Shown here in pieces: positions 24,881 through 37,649 of a stretch of DNA of 64,000 bases; positions within the stretch are counted from its first letter, which is position 1, and each line of letters starts with the position of its first letter. Under the pieces are notes generated by a model. It had not been told where the DNA came from. It worked only from the letters and a program-made list of their open reading frames with translations, and did no database searches. The stretch is from Girardinichthys multiradiatus (lineage: Eukaryota > Chordata > Actinopteri > Cyprinodontiformes > Goodeidae). Made by a program: the position numbers and the translations under genes. The DNA lies in NCBI RefSeq assembly GCF_021462225.1, contig NC_061802.1:5661859-5725858 (forward strand). The letters run 5' to 3'.

Positions 24881-26309
24881 TAGTAACAGCACAAGTTCAA
24901 ATGTTGTGGAAGCTAAACAATTTCATAATTTACATGGGGATTTCTGATTGCAAGTAGTATCTTTTCTGTTCCCTACAGGTTTTAAACCAGTTTTTAGATT
25001 TCATCCTGCAGACGGAAACCCCAATGACAATGAAAGATGGTACAAAACATCTGATATGTTAGCAATCCTGGAATCATAAAGGCACTTCATTCCAAATTAC
25101 AATGGTCAACTGATTGCTTGTTGAAGAAGTATAATACCACCTAAAGCTTGATGCTAGTTAAAAAATATCTGCACAAAACAGTGTTCGTGATCTCTTTTAT
25201 TTAGCTTGTAAGCGATCTCTCGTATTTCAAAGACTGTCTGTTATCTTTTGAGGATCCTACAAAAAATTTATAAGACAAACAATTCCTTTTTCTCTCTGTA
25301 ATGTCCTTTTTCAAATGAAGCAGGCACTTCATGAGTAAATGTTTCATTTTATTAGCTGATTTCCCATTATTTTTGCCTTTGGGATGTGCCTTTTTTTTCC
25401 CGTAACAGTCGTCTCAGCCTCCAGGCACAAGAAGAGCCTGATCCTGTGAAAAAAAGCTACGTGTCTTATCCGTCAGAGATTTACGCTTTAGGTTAATCCT
25501 GAATGATGACACACTATGGCCAAATCTAGCGATTTCGCTGCAGGCTCTGCATTGCTCCAGTTACAGGCAGCCTGTCAGGAACACAGTTCAGCTTATGCCA
25601 ACAGAAGGGAAAAAAATGGTATGCTGCTCTCTGTCCGTTAAAATTTTAGAAGCACAGAAGAAGATTTAATGCAGCTTTTATTAAGGCAATGAAAAAATGA
25701 CAATTTTCAAAATTGATATGTTAATTGTGGAAAGTAAACATCTAAAATTTAACGTAAATCGGAAAACTTAATTTATGATTTAAGAGTTCATATTTAAATG
25801 ATGGCATCTTTACCAACTGTAAATAACTGCAACTCTCCCTAGAGTAATCAATAACTGTATAACACATAAGGTACATCATGGCTCCTTTGGCTGTCTACAG
25901 CAACAAAATTATATTGATAAAACTGTAACTCAGAGGGTCATGCTCCCCTTCAAAACCACTGCCTACCATTGCACTAATTTGTAGACTTATATGAAATAGA
26001 ATTTACTGTTTCTAAATCATTATTTGGGTTTAAAACATAAAACTCTGATTTCAGTGGAAAACAAAGCACAATGTTGTAGTGTGTAACTCTGTTTTCATGT
26101 TTGAATTTTAATCAAGTACCTTGAGCAGTCCCTACAGCAATATGTTTGTAGAGTTTTGCTCAACAATTTTTGCATAGCCTAACGTGCTGCAAAAACAAAC
26201 CTACAAAACAAAAGCAGTAATGTGTAACCCAATAACAGATAAAAATAAGACTTCCATGATGGTCAAAACCTCTCATTCCCTCACATCCCAAAGCTACAAT
26301 ACTGTATTC
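24881..26309. other. Intron, no recognisable feature
   Basis: A moderately GC-richer patch lies at 25380-25620 without coding pattern or known repeat; the rest is AT-rich. Confidence 0.4.
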
Positions 26310-26720
26310 AGGTGCTGGCGCTGGTGGTGCCACTGGAGTACAGGGAACTCAATGTTATGTGCAAGAAGCCAGTTTGAGATGATTTTAGTTGTGTAACATG
26401 GTGCATTATCCTGCTGGAAGAAACCATTTGAAGATGGGTATGCTCAGATTATAAAGGAATGGAGAGCAAACAGACTATGGCATTTAAATGATGCTCAGCT
26501 GCTATTAAGTATGCCAATAAAATATTTCCCACTACCACCACCCCCGAAATTACTACCATGCCCGAACCTTTGAAACAATGTTAGATGGATCCATGCTTTC
26601 AGACCCTATCATCTGAGCCAAGACTCCTCAGACAAGGCAACATTTTTCTAATCTGTTATTGTTCAGCTTTGGAGAGCCTGTGTAAACTGGAGCCTCGGTT
26701 TATAACAACTGTTAAATACT
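26310..26720 (-). mobile_element. Tc1-like transposon fragment
   Basis: Text such as TGGTGCATTATCCTGCTGGA, GATGGATCCATGCTTTCAGA and GACAAGGCAACATTTTTCTA matches the antisense of a frequent teleost Tc1-like transposase gene. Both termini are missing. Confidence 0.65.
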
Positions 26721-26889
26721 CAGTAATAATTGATAACTATTATTAGATGTCACTGTTTAATCAACCGTTTCTGCCGAAACGTGGCGAACTTTGACCTTAT
26801 TTTGATTGACAAATCACTCTTGCACAAAATAAACAAAAACGACTTCTCTTTATCTACGTGACATTTATTAAATCAACAGCCTAATTGAA

Positions 26890-27780
26890 ACCTTCACCTA
26901 ATCAAACATGCAAAGTTCTACACAAAAGGGCAAAATATCTAACTAAACAAAATAAAACAAAACAGCAGTGGGTGTATATGGAATCAAACCAGCAGTTATG
27001 GCAAAGGTGATAATATGACAAAGGAATATGGTGTTTTGGGAAGCAGCCCGCCAGAAAGTGTATCTTAATGACAGTGAGCCATAAAACTTCCCCCACCGCT
27101 GGGGATGTTTGAGAACACAAAGGGTTGTAAAACGTTTGGTGGCAACTGATAAACCCGAAGTTGAAGACAAAAGAAAATGGTTGATTTTCACCATAAAGTT
27201 ATTAAACAGTTCAGTTTTAGAAATAAAAGGTGGATTTTACTTGTTGTTGTCTCCTCTAAGCAGGGGGGGTGAAGAGTTCCACGCGTGCGCGGAAACTCAG
27301 CAAAGCAGTTCGTTTTCTTCCTTGGTGGCCTCCGTGGCAGAAAAGTAGAAAAATTATGACAGACCGTCACTAGTCGACTTGTACAAAAACAAGGAGGAAA
27401 AATTGCGTCTCCTTGAAAACTCCGTGGTTTTTTTTGGTTATGTGTTAAACTCACGTCTTCGATCGGTAAAGTTGAAAACTTACAAGCCTTCTTATTCCTG
27501 TAAGCTTAATCCACTTAGTTTTCTCATTGGCCAACGAGGAGAATGAATGAAATCCACTTGGGACCTCTTCTCCAGAATGCTGCTTCAGTTGCGTGGTAAC
27601 CGCGTCTTTGTCCCAAGCTGAAAAGCAAGGGTGGGCAGTCTCATAGTCCGTTATATTGTTCACTGTGGCATCGGAACTGGGACACCCCTGTCTTATGAGC
27701 CGCAGTTCCCACTGGGATTTGTAGTAGCAGACTATACTGGGATACAAAATGGCCGATGACGCCGGAAGGCCTGGTGGTGT
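26890..27780. other. Unassigned CpG-bearing segment with promoter-like motif cluster
   Basis: The segment is richer in CpG than the intron around it (for example CACGCGTGCGCGG near 27281). At 27746-27768 an AAAATGGCC (YY1-like), a TGACG (CRE half-site) and a CCGGAAG (ETS-like) stand side by side. No long open frame or known repeat was recognised. It could be a promoter or an unrecognised transposon end. Confidence 0.3.
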
Positions 27781-28980
27781 CCAGCAATGTGCAAATGATC
27801 CAATATTCAGCAGACAAGTGGTCCATCAACATTTTGTTCCACACAACTACAGCTAACAGGATCTTTACAGTTAGCTGTAAAGACGGATGTGCACGAACAT
27901 CCTTGTGGATCTGCTTTCTGTCCCTTCAGTTCAAATTCAAGAGGGTACGATTGCTCAAATAACTTGCATTTAATTTTATAGTAGTTCTTTACTTTGCAGA
28001 TTTTAGTCTTCTACACAATGTCTGCACATACAATGTAAGACAGGCAGGTTTAAAACTCCAGCCAGTCAGAGTGAAAGCTTTCTGCTCCCTTTCCATTCTT
28101 CTCTTTTAAGAGACAGATATGCAGGATTTCTGTTCTAATCGACATATTTTTTCTTGGATTTGAACTTCTTCACGGGCTGATTTATCTCAGTAATAGAGAT
28201 GGTGAGTTCTGTAAAGTCTAGAAAAGCTGTGCAGCTTGAAATCATCTTTTGTAAATGCTGGTTAACATGTTTAGTTAAAAAAAATCTTAAACAGATCTGG
28301 GTCTGTTTATTTTATTTTGGTCAGAATGTGCACCACAGTTCACTATGGGGATCTTTTGCCCTAGAAGGTGTCAGATCTGACAAACATGAACTCTAGTCAG
28401 TGTCATCAAATTGTTTCTTTATTCACCATCGGGTGCTGAACACTGACCATTTCAAGTTTGGTAACTTTAGGCAACAGAAATACTCCTACATCACTACATT
28501 ACATCCTCCAACACTCTTTATTTAAAAGCACAAGACTCCAGTAATAAAGTGTTCTCTGACTGACAGTCAAGCTGCAGGGTGCAAGGCTGGGAGCATGGGG
28601 CCCACCTGAGGATTTTGAGCCGGTCATGCTACCCTAACAAAGACCATTTCTGAAAGTTTTAGCCAGAAACATACCAGCAAGTGGCTGACTGGGAATCAAT
28701 TTCAGATTCCCCCAATCCTTTCCTGTACAAAGAAGCAGATGTGTTCTTTCAGTTTTGCTTCAATTCTACAGCTCTGTCCAGTTAACCCGGTGTGAAGATC
28801 TATCTTTGCTGAGAGACACATTAAAACCTTTCGGAACATCAAAGAATGATGCACTGTGAATCTTTGAACGCTACACTACTTTCAAACAAGTAGTTTTTTT
28901 CTGGTGTAAAAAGATATAATAAATCTTTTTTTCAAATTTCCATTTTTAATTTGCCATATATCTTGTAACATTCAACTAAA
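27781..28980. other. Intron, no recognisable feature
   Basis: Contains a 9-bp inverted pair (ACAGCTAAC / GTTAGCTGT) near 27850-27880; otherwise nothing is recognised. Confidence 0.4.
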
Positions 28981-28984
28981 GTAA

Positions 28985-29760
28985 CCAACAAACCTGTGTG
29001 GGGAACAATTGTAAAAAAGCTCTAAAACCTGAAAGCATAAGTGTGCAGACTTAAACTAATACTTTTCTACACACCTTTGATGTAATTTTCCCTTTAGTTT
29101 ATTGGAAATCAAACCTGCCACCAATAAAACCAAAACTGGTCCACACAAACTCCACAGCATTTATGTACACTGTAAAACGGCAGTTAAGGTACCAGAAAAA
29201 AACTTCTCCATGAAAAATTACAGAAAAAAGCTGATTTGTTAAAAAACATCTATAATAGATATAACAGATATCCACATAACACAAAGTAAATAAAAAATGT
29301 TTTATTCCAGCAGCAGTGGTGCAAAAAAAGCAATATATTGGAACCTATCTGGTATGAAAATACAGAACTTTTGTGATTAAAAATTCTTTTGAAGGCAAAA
29401 ATTTAACAGACCGCCACCCCCAACCCATGTGTTCTAAAAGCTTGCGGAAAATCTTAGTATGCTTTGATGAGACCAAACTTAATTTTTTGGGCCACAATTC
29501 AAAAGGTAGGTTTCTTATAGATTTAGTAAACTTTTATAAAATACAGGATACATTTTTGCCAGGTCAAAATTTAGGATGCTGACAAATTCATACTACAGAT
29601 GTCTGAATGCTGTTTTTAAATTGAAAGTTACTCTCTAAAGTATTAAAGGTGTGCACACTTATGAAACCAGTTTATTGCTTTTTTTATTTAATATATTTTT
29701 ACCCTAAAAAAATTGTCTTTAGTTGAATGTACTGAATATGTGTCACATAAAATGTGTCAA
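28985..29760 (+). mobile_element. Decayed Tc1-like transposon fragment
   Basis: ATAAGTGTGCAGACTTAAAC at 29038 and GTGTGCACACTTATGAAACC at 29648 look like inverted termini of a teleost Tc1-like family. Between them CTTTGATGAGACCAAACTTA, then TTTTTTGGGCCACAA, corresponds to the SDETKL..FGH segment of the transposase. Decay is heavy. Confidence 0.5.
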
Positions 29761-30249
29761 AAGCTTTAAAATGTTTGATTGTCTCTGTCATCTATTTCAG
29801 AAATCTGCCACTTGCAGCATTTTAAAAGATCTTTTCAGAAATGTTAATGCAGGAGACATTTCTTGTGATAACCACCTGCAGAAACAAGTTTTCATAAAAT
29901 CATTTCAGTGGGATTCATGCACCAGGATCTATCTCCTGTGTCCCAGTAACATTCTCTGACCGGCAATCTGTCCAACATGGAAAACTGCAGAAGGGCCATT
30001 GCTGACATGAACAATTTAACCACTAAGTTATATTGAGTGTTACTAACTGCTATCAACACTGTAGATCCAGCTCTTTTAGCTCTTTTAGGCAAGGAGGATG
30101 AGTAATCTGTGTATGCTGCAGAACTAGCTAGAGCATAACAGAGTGCAAGCCATACTGTAAACATATGGGAAAAAAAATGGACAAGTTCACCACATTGCAT
30201 CATGTTTATTTTTGTTTCTACACAGAGAACCATGGTAACCATGTAACCT

Positions 30250-30297
30250 GAAAACATGTGCTGTGAATTGGTGCTACATGGATAAATTGAATTGAAT
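30250..30297 (+). mobile_element. L2-like LINE tail fragment
   Basis: The stretch TGTGAATTGGTGCTACATGG followed by ATAAATTGAATTGAAT matches the tail of the LINE family found at 12944, 33150 and 44340. Only the last 50 bases or so remain. Confidence 0.55.
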
Positions 30298-31645
30298 CTA
30301 CAAGTACCACTCTGTAAAATGGTAGTAGTGTGGCATCTTCATGTTTAACCAAAACTTTTCAGATAAATCAGTTTGAAAGTCTTTTCCATCTAATTATTCT
30401 CTTTCATTATTCTGGGGTGGGTTATAGCGCAACTGAAATCTAATACACAGCTCTGTGGACTGTTTAAATGTCCAGTTATACAGAACAGATTATAGTAAAT
30501 AGTCACTGGGGAATGATAACATTTATTTTTTATAATGGTTTTATCAGTATTCTTCATGTGAACAAAAATGTAATATTGTTATAAAAATACAAAATACATG
30601 TACACAGCTAACTTTTTTTTAATTCAAATTAACAATAAGTGGACATTCTATTATGCATACAATAGCCTCTATTTTATTTTTTAGTCTCTTGTTTATTCAG
30701 GATGATGAAAGTTGCAGAACGAAAAACAGGGACAGGGGTCATCAGTTTAAACCCTGTCTCTACAGAAAGTATCACACTGTAAAGATGGCACAAATGTCTC
30801 ATAGAACAAAACAATCTTGCATAGATTGTTTGCTGGACCTTCATTAGCAGAATGAGGTCCAAAAGCATTTTAGTCAGGGAGGAACATGAAGCAACATAGA
30901 GAGTATATGTGCAGAGGTTTCCTTCTTATGGACATAGACATTTTTAATCTTGTTAGATATATAGATTTTATGACAGGGTTCAAGCCTGTTTTTTAGTTCC
31001 ACTCAAGCTCTGGCTTAGCCCAGTGGTATGTACATGTTTATTTGAATAACCCTTCATATAACTTTGCAGTTTTACATTTTTCTGTGCTTTTCTCAAGATG
31101 AGGGGCCAAGCGTTGGAAGACTCACGGACTCCATGCTTTAGCTGGTGCTTAGTTTTATTTTATTGTCCTCAGCAAATGAAAGTGCATTGTGTACAGAATG
31201 GATTGTAGAGAAAAAATATTTACAAACAAAAATCTGAGCAAAAAAAACAAAAAAAACCCTATAATCTTCAAATTAATCAAACTAAATTAAATCAATGTTA
31301 CAAGACAGCATTTGGCCTCTGCCTATGGAACTCTAACACTCTGTCCCTCTTGTGGCTTAAATTGCACAAACCTTCGCATAGGAGCTTCTAGTACTAGAAA
31401 CTCCTCCTACAAGACAACCCACCATTTTTATTGGAGTTCAATCACCATAATACAATTACAAACAATCTGAACACACAGAATATTTAGCAATGGTGCGGAA
31501 AACGCAAGCACCCCTACGCAGTGCTTTACAACTGGAACATTCCATAATCAGCTTGTCTGTGCAAAGCTTTGGAGGCTTCCTGCTCTGGTTTGACCTTCTG
31601 TCTTGGAAAAAAATCTGAAGATAAGTTAAGAACAAACAACACATA
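30298..31645. other. Intron, no recognisable feature
   Basis: AT-rich sequence before LINE copy B. Short open frames here do not resemble any family. Confidence 0.4.
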
Positions 31646-33210
31646 ATGCTGCAGCAAGAGTTCTGATGAAAATTAAAAAGTGGGATCATATTTCTCCTAT
31701 TTAAGCTTCCCTTCATTGGCTCCCTGTTAAATCCCGAATAGAATTTAAAATTCTCCTCCTCACATATAAAGCCCTTAATGATCTAGCTCCATCATACATC
31801 AGAGATCTGATTGTTCCATATGTTCCTAACAGAGCACTTTGTTCTCAGACTGCAGGTTTACTGGTGGTTCCTAGAGTCTCTAGAAGTAGAATGGGAGGCA
31901 GATCCTTTAGTTATCAGGCTCCTCTCCTGTGGAACCAGCTCCCAGTTTTGGTCCGTGAGGCAGACACCCTGTCTACTTTTAAGGCTAGGCTTAAAACTTT
32001 CCTTTTTGATAAAGCTTATAGTTAGAGTAGCTTAGTTTATCAGGAAGGGAGCCTTCTTCCCTCCCTGTTGGTTGGAGTAAGATGGAGTCAGGTTTAGCCT
32101 AAACCGGCTCAGTTATGGTTGAGGTGCAAACACACCCTCCATTTCTGCTACCTGTATGACCCCTTCTCTTTTCCAATGGTTATAATCAATCTGACAGAGA
32201 GAGGTATCCCAATCCTTGTGGTTTTTAGTATAACAATGAACATCAGTGGGACCCTTTGTGAGGTGCCTTGAGACGACATTGTTGTAAATAAGCTCCGTTT
32301 AACTAAATAATCTGAACTGAAACTATCTGTGTAGTTATGCTGCTATAGGCTTAGGCTGCTGGAGGACATAATGACCACTTTCACCCTCTTCGCTACAGTC
32401 TCACACTACTCTCCAATTTTGGATTATTTGCTGTTATTTCAGCTTTTAACCTTGTTCTCTCTTTTCTCTTCCTAGAAGCTACACCTGGCCTGGCTCTGTG
32501 TCTACCTGTGACACCTTTCTGGAGAGGGGAATCATCCGAGCTTCTGCTGGCAACAACTTAATGCTCACCCTCTACCGATGATCCACATGGCCCTGTCTTT
32601 CGGTGTTTAACCCTTTCTCTCTCCTAGACATGGCGATTGACTGAGCTTAACTGTAACTAACTCTATGTGCTCTCTTTCAGACTCTAACCTTGAAAACTGG
32701 CTCAGAGTTTATCTGTTCTTTCTTTCTAGTTGAAACCACTAAAGGAGCTACATCCATTAACATTTACTTTTCCTTCCCATAGAAAGTACTCCTGGATCAG
32801 TGCTTCTTTGTTCTCTTTGTGTCTCTGCTCTGTTCTCTCAAACCCCCAGTCGGTCGTGCTGGAGGTTTCTTCCTGTTAAAAGGGAGTTTTTCCTCTCCAC
32901 TGTCGCTACATGCATGCTCTGTATGAGGGATTGCTGCAAAGTCAATGCCAGTGACTCTCCACTGTCTCTACATGCTCATCCGGGAGGAGTGAATGCTGCA
33001 AGTCTCTGACTGGATGCAATCTGCTGGGTTTCCTTAGATAGAAAAACTTTTTATCCAATTTGAATAAAAAGCTAACTTCGACTGCACTGTTCAATGGTTA
33101 GGATTAATTGGAATGTATGGACCTGACTGTTGTGAAGTGCCTTGAGACAACATGTGTTGTGAATTGGCGCTATATAAATAAAACAGAATTGACTGGAATT
33201 GAATAATAAT
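31646..33210 (+). mobile_element. L2-like LINE 3' fragment, copy B
   Basis: The first 380 bases encode the C-terminal end of a LINE protein: LHWLPVKSRIEFKILLLTYK, ALNDLAPSYI, GGRSFSYQAPLLWNQLP and FKARLKTFLF, ending in a stop at about 32023. The 3' region carries a tail-like module at 32262-32322 (GTGAGGTGCCTTGAGACGAC) and a second at 33130-33210 (GTGAAGTGCCTTGAGACAAC, then GAATTGGCGCTATATAAATA). It is 5' truncated. Confidence 0.85.
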
Positions 33211-33825
33211 CCTTTATATTAATAAAATAATTTAGATAATTACAAAAATCCATCAGAAACATTGCACTGGCTGTAGAGTACAACACCAACCTGGCAGAAG
33301 TTAAAAAAAATTTAAGAAATGATGTAATCATTGGTTGTTCATCAATATTATGTGCAAGAGACTTATCTTATGGAATAGGTTATGACAACGAGTATGGCAG
33401 CAACCAGAAAAAACAGGACTATAAAAGCTGTGCAAAAACATTTTTTTGAGTTTATCTTGGCTTTGGCTCCCCTGTCAACATCTTACTTTAATCTGCACCA
33501 AAACAGATGCTTATTTTTAATCCCTATGAGGCATTCATTTAATCATTAGTTGCCTCTGTAAACAAATTTATAAAATTAGGAGAATTAGTTTAAGCAGTCA
33601 TTTTATGACAAGGTAAAAACAAAATAAGAGGACCGACTATGTTTGATTGTAATGCATCAGTAGCAAACTGAACTTTTACCATCTTTCACATTTAAATATT
33701 TCTGTTCAAGTCCTTTAGAAATTCAGGAAACGTCTTTTTCAGTATGTAGACATCTTTTAAATGGAAGCAAAAAAGCTAAAATACATTAAAAACCAATCAG
33801 GCAGATATTTAATATTTGCTCTTAC

Positions 33826-33975
33826 CACCAAAAAAGAGCTGACCGTCTGGTGTCAGGAGAAGTGGGATGCTAGTGTGAGCAGTGGCTCCTTCATCTCTGT
33901 CCACCGTGATGCTCAGATGACTTTCCATCGACTTCAGCTCCACAGAATGCCACTGGCCGTCATTCAGACCTGAGC
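33826..33975 (-). CDS. cntnap5: CNTNAP5-like exon: middle of laminin-G domain 2
   Basis: This 150-base exon enters in phase 1 after TTCTTAG and leaves in phase 1 at TGGTG/GTAAGA. It encodes GSGLNDGQWHSVELKS, then LSITVDRDEGATAH, and ends LTPDGQLFFGG. LNDGQWH and the closing FFGG are strongly conserved in the second laminin-G domain of the family. Here the FGG that is missing from laminin-G 1 is present. Both junctions rebuild Gly codons (G joined to GC). Confidence 0.95.
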
Positions 33976-34464
33976 CTAAGAATATGCACACAGACATATG
34001 CAATAATTCTTTATTCATTGTACTGAGTGACTTTCACTGCACTTCATCTTCATACATGGCATGTCATATGCCTATTTAATTTGCTTTTTTGGCATTGGTT
34101 GTTACCTGGATGGTTGTTACCTGGTAAAGCAGAAAACCCTGGTGAGTATGAAGACTTTTCAGAAAAAGAGTGTTGTTTTTAACATAGATAATATAGTTGT
34201 TAGTGCAATTAGACTACATGCACTTTATTGGGTTTATGGTTTTTTTTAGCCATATGAGAGAAATAGCACTGTTAAAGCTCTACACAGGGTGGGTTCATGA
34301 AAAGCCAATTATAGTGGAGTGTAGTAGACACAAATCTATCCACTGAAGTACTTTATGGATAAGGCAGTTGTGCATCAGTCAGAGGAGTTCAATCTCCAGC
34401 CCATCAAGTTCTTCGATGGATTGAAACTATCTCCCGAACTGTGAGACAAGCTACAATGTCTTAC

Positions 34465-35075
34465 AATACAGTATTCATGCCCCTTGAATTTTTTCACATT
34501 TGTCAAGTTAGAGACACAAATGTCCAACTATTTTATTGGGATTTTATGTTACAGACCAACACATGGTTCTGTAGTGCAACATTGTGAAATGGAAACTCTT
34601 CCAGTGTTACCATGGGCCTCTTTGCTGTTTCTCTGATTAATGCTCTCCTTATCCAGCATGTAAGTTTAGGAGGACGGCCATGTCTTCATAAGTTTGTAGT
34701 TGTGCATTACTCCTTGCATTGTCAGATTATGGACAGAACAGTGTTCTATGAGATCTTCTAAACTTGGGATATTGTTTTTAGAACTTACCCCTGCTTGTTT
34801 TAGAACCCTAAACTTCACCAGAACCTCTCCCTGACCTGTCTGCTGTGTTCTTTGGTCTTCATGATGCGGTTTGTTCTCTAATGTTCTCTAATAACATACA
34901 AAGCCTTCACAGAACAGATGGATCTTAACTTAGATGCATAGCACACACTATTATATTTTGTGTTTGGCTTTCACACACAACCACAATACAATACATTGAA
35001 GTCTGTGGTTGTATTAAGACAAACAGTGAAAAAAGTGCAGGGGTTGTGAATACCTTTGGAAGCAATTGTACTTGA
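34465..35075 (-). mobile_element. Tc1-like transposon, internally deleted
   Basis: The left end reads AGTATTCATGCCCCTTGAAT and the right end is its inverted partner, GCAGGGGTTGTGAATACCTT. The interior (TTACCATGGGCCTCTTTGCT; GGAGGACGGCCATGTCTTCA) is the antisense of a common teleost Tc1-like transposase 5' region. It is about 600 bases, so most of the gene is deleted. Confidence 0.75.
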
Positions 35076-35256
35076 ATAGCATTGTAAAGAATTTTGTGCA
35101 ACCAGTGATGGAGAAGATAAACACTCTAAAACTGTCCAACTATCTGACAGCTCAGAACTGCCATGAAAATAGCCTGTCTGTTATTATTATTCCTCATGTA
35201 GAACCCAAATAAACTCAGATCAGTAGATCCAGAAGTAAGATCATAACTAGACATAC

Positions 35257-35524
35257 CTGTGCTGAGCTCTAGGAGGGTATTTCCAGCTCTACTGATTTGA
35301 AGGCGAAGCCTGGCTTCACTGAGATACAGGAAGGCTGAGCCTTCCTGCTGTTGTAGGCCAAATGTCAGGAGCAACCCTTCCTTGTTCCAAGTTCTGAACT
35401 GTAATGCTATTGAAACAGTCCTTGACAACCATGATGTCAGTACAGGCAGTTGGAGGAAGCTGCGAGAGTCAGTAAATGTTATGGCGACAGAAACTGGCTC
35501 ACTGCAAGAAAAGGTCATATTGCC
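35257..35524 (-). CDS. cntnap5: CNTNAP5-like exon: start of laminin-G domain 2
   Basis: This 268-base exon enters in phase 0 after TTGAATAG and leaves in phase 1 at ACAG/GTATGT. It begins GNMTFSCSEP, the linker that holds the conserved Cys at the end of laminin-G 1 in Caspr proteins. It then runs into laminin-G 2 with SIALQFRTWNKEGLLLTFGL and LRLQISRAGNTLLELSTG. The RTWNK.GLLL wording is closer to CNTNAP5 than to CNTNAP1 or CNTNAP2 as I recall them. There are no internal stops. The intron to the next exon is only about 1.28 kb and contains a truncated Tc1-like element. Confidence 0.95.
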
Positions 35525-36486
35525 CTATTCAAAGAAGAACAGGGAGAGAAGGGTAGACATTACTATGAAGCAGATGATAAAACATAAATATTCATCAACT
35601 GCAGCAGCTTAATCAGCTTGACTTGATGTCACAGAGGTCTCATCAGCACTTCTTGAGAAAATGACACCTGTATTACCATATTGATATTAGCATCCATTAA
35701 AAACATGAAGCATTGGGGTTATGTAGCATCAGCACCCATTTTGCATTTTCTAAGGCCTGTGCTGCACTAGGAAAGAAAAAAGAAACTACAAGAAACATTT
35801 GTCTGAAATTTCCATAAACTAATCTAAAAAAAACCTGTGAGTCAGGCCTAAGGAGTAAAGACATTCAGCTGATGTGATATTATCTTTTTATTGCTAAGAG
35901 AAATGTTTTAACAATGGTTTTCAGTGCCATATAGTATCTAGAATAATTCATAAACTCAAACTTCTACCGGTTTTGTTTTCTTCTCTCCTACTCAGCTTCC
36001 TTTGCTTTGGGCTTTGTAAACGCCACAAAATAAATGTGATGATACTGCTGATGATAATGAAGGAGAATATGATGACATTAATGATGCTGATGATGACAGT
36101 GAGCATAAAATAAAAAGATGTAGATGATAAAAATAATATGATGATACTAATTTTCCTATTAGCATAGTAATGGTGTAGAGATGAAAGTGGGAATGAAAGA
36201 TGGAGCCAGTTAAGGTCCAGTATGTCCGAGGTTTAAGATTGTGATTTCAAGTGCTGATAAAATATTTAATGTAAAAATGATGAACTACAATTATCAGATC
36301 ACATAAACGCGTTCCTTGCCCAGCATGTAAGTTTATAAAGGTTGCATAAATATTGAACCATTTTAAATGAAAGGAAGAGTGGATAATAATCTTTACATTG
36401 TTAAATGTCTTTAGTTTCAGAGGAATTGTCGAACAAAAATGCAGAAGTTAAAGCAGTAAAAATGCAAAGAGCTAACTCTAAAGCCT
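35525..36486. other. Intron with a degenerate GAT-rich repeat
   Basis: At about 36038-36150 there are repeated GATGATA/ATGATG motifs, a decayed trinucleotide tract. Nothing else is recognised. Confidence 0.5.
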
Positions 36487-36650
36487 TGTGTCCCAAGTCC
36501 AGCACACCAAATGACTGAATTACCTCTGCATGCCCTCAGGCTCTACAGCGTTCTGCTAATGACCTAATTATGTGATTTAGGTGTGTTGACAGAAATACAT
36601 ATCTAAAAGTTGCAGGACACCAGCCCTTGGAGACCGGAGTTTGAAACCTG
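36487..36650. mobile_element. hAT-like MITE, diverged
   Basis: The ends TGTGTCCCAAGTCCAGCACA and GCCCTTGGAGACCGGAGTTT are imperfect inverted copies. The interior GATTTAGGTGTGTTGACAG, then AAAAGTTGCAGGACACCAG, follows the same teleost family as the MITE at 47764-47916. Confidence 0.55.
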
Positions 36651-37649
36651 TGTCGATAGGTTCATTTACTATGTTAAAGTTCTAAATGAAAGTTCTAATA
36701 AAAAACGTAAATTTCTTTCCTGAGAACATGGAACATGTACACCTATGAGTGTTTAAATACATAGATGACTTTGTGCTTAGCTTGTACATCTGGTATTTGC
36801 TTGTTTTAACAGCACCAATGATTAACGTTGTCAAATAATGGGATTTTCCTTAAATGGTAGAATTACCTTAGTAACAGTATTAACTTTTTGTGGCATTTCT
36901 TTGAGTATACCAGTATATATATTATAATTTTGCATACATGCATGTGTTATTCAAAACATGTGCTTTATTTTTCCATGTAAGGGCAAGCAAGTTTACTTTA
37001 TTTTGATTGAAAGCCATCTGTGATTACATAATGTTGTGAAAATATATCTGTATCTTGTTTTCAATATGCTTCTGAGGGTTACATTATCAATAGTAACAAT
37101 AATTTGCATTCTTAATTATGAATTACTCCTTCAATCCGGCTTTCTGCGTCATTGTTGTTTATGTGTGAATAAAGCAGCTTAACTCTCTAATGTAAAAGTA
37201 GCTAGTGAGTGAATGACTGAATTGGTTTAAGATTGAAGAATTCATTAAATGTCACGTGTCTAAGACTTTAAAGGAATTTATTCAAGATACAACATTTTTA
37301 TTAACTTGTTATCCCACCATTTACAGTAGAGAGTATCAACTTATGTCGAGTAATGCACAACCAAAGTGTACTGTAAAGTATCTCTGAAGATTTTATTTTT
37401 GTTATTGCATACGAAGAGAAATTCAAATGTTTTCTATTTTAGCTTTGACTTAGAATACTTTGTTTTGAAATTCAAGAGACAAAACAACCAGATAACTATT
37501 TGAAATTTAAAACTGATCTGCAATACATCTCAGTGTCTAAAGAAATCTTAATAAAGCTGACTGCCTTATTAAACACAAAATCAAAGAAGTTTGAGTTTAC
37601 AGCTGCTTTAGGCCTGGGGCCCTTAGACCATCTTAAGTTATAAAAATGT

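Noticed and set aside
29892..30257. A 121-codon minus-strand open frame with a hydrophobic stretch
   Set aside because: No family resemblance, no splice or context support, and located in an AT-rich intron next to a LINE tail. It is consistent with chance.
31811..32035. A 74-codon frame repeated almost identically at 43010-43234, suggesting a conserved small gene
   Set aside because: It is an out-of-frame reading of the LINE C-terminal coding region; the true LINE frame gives recognisable protein text.
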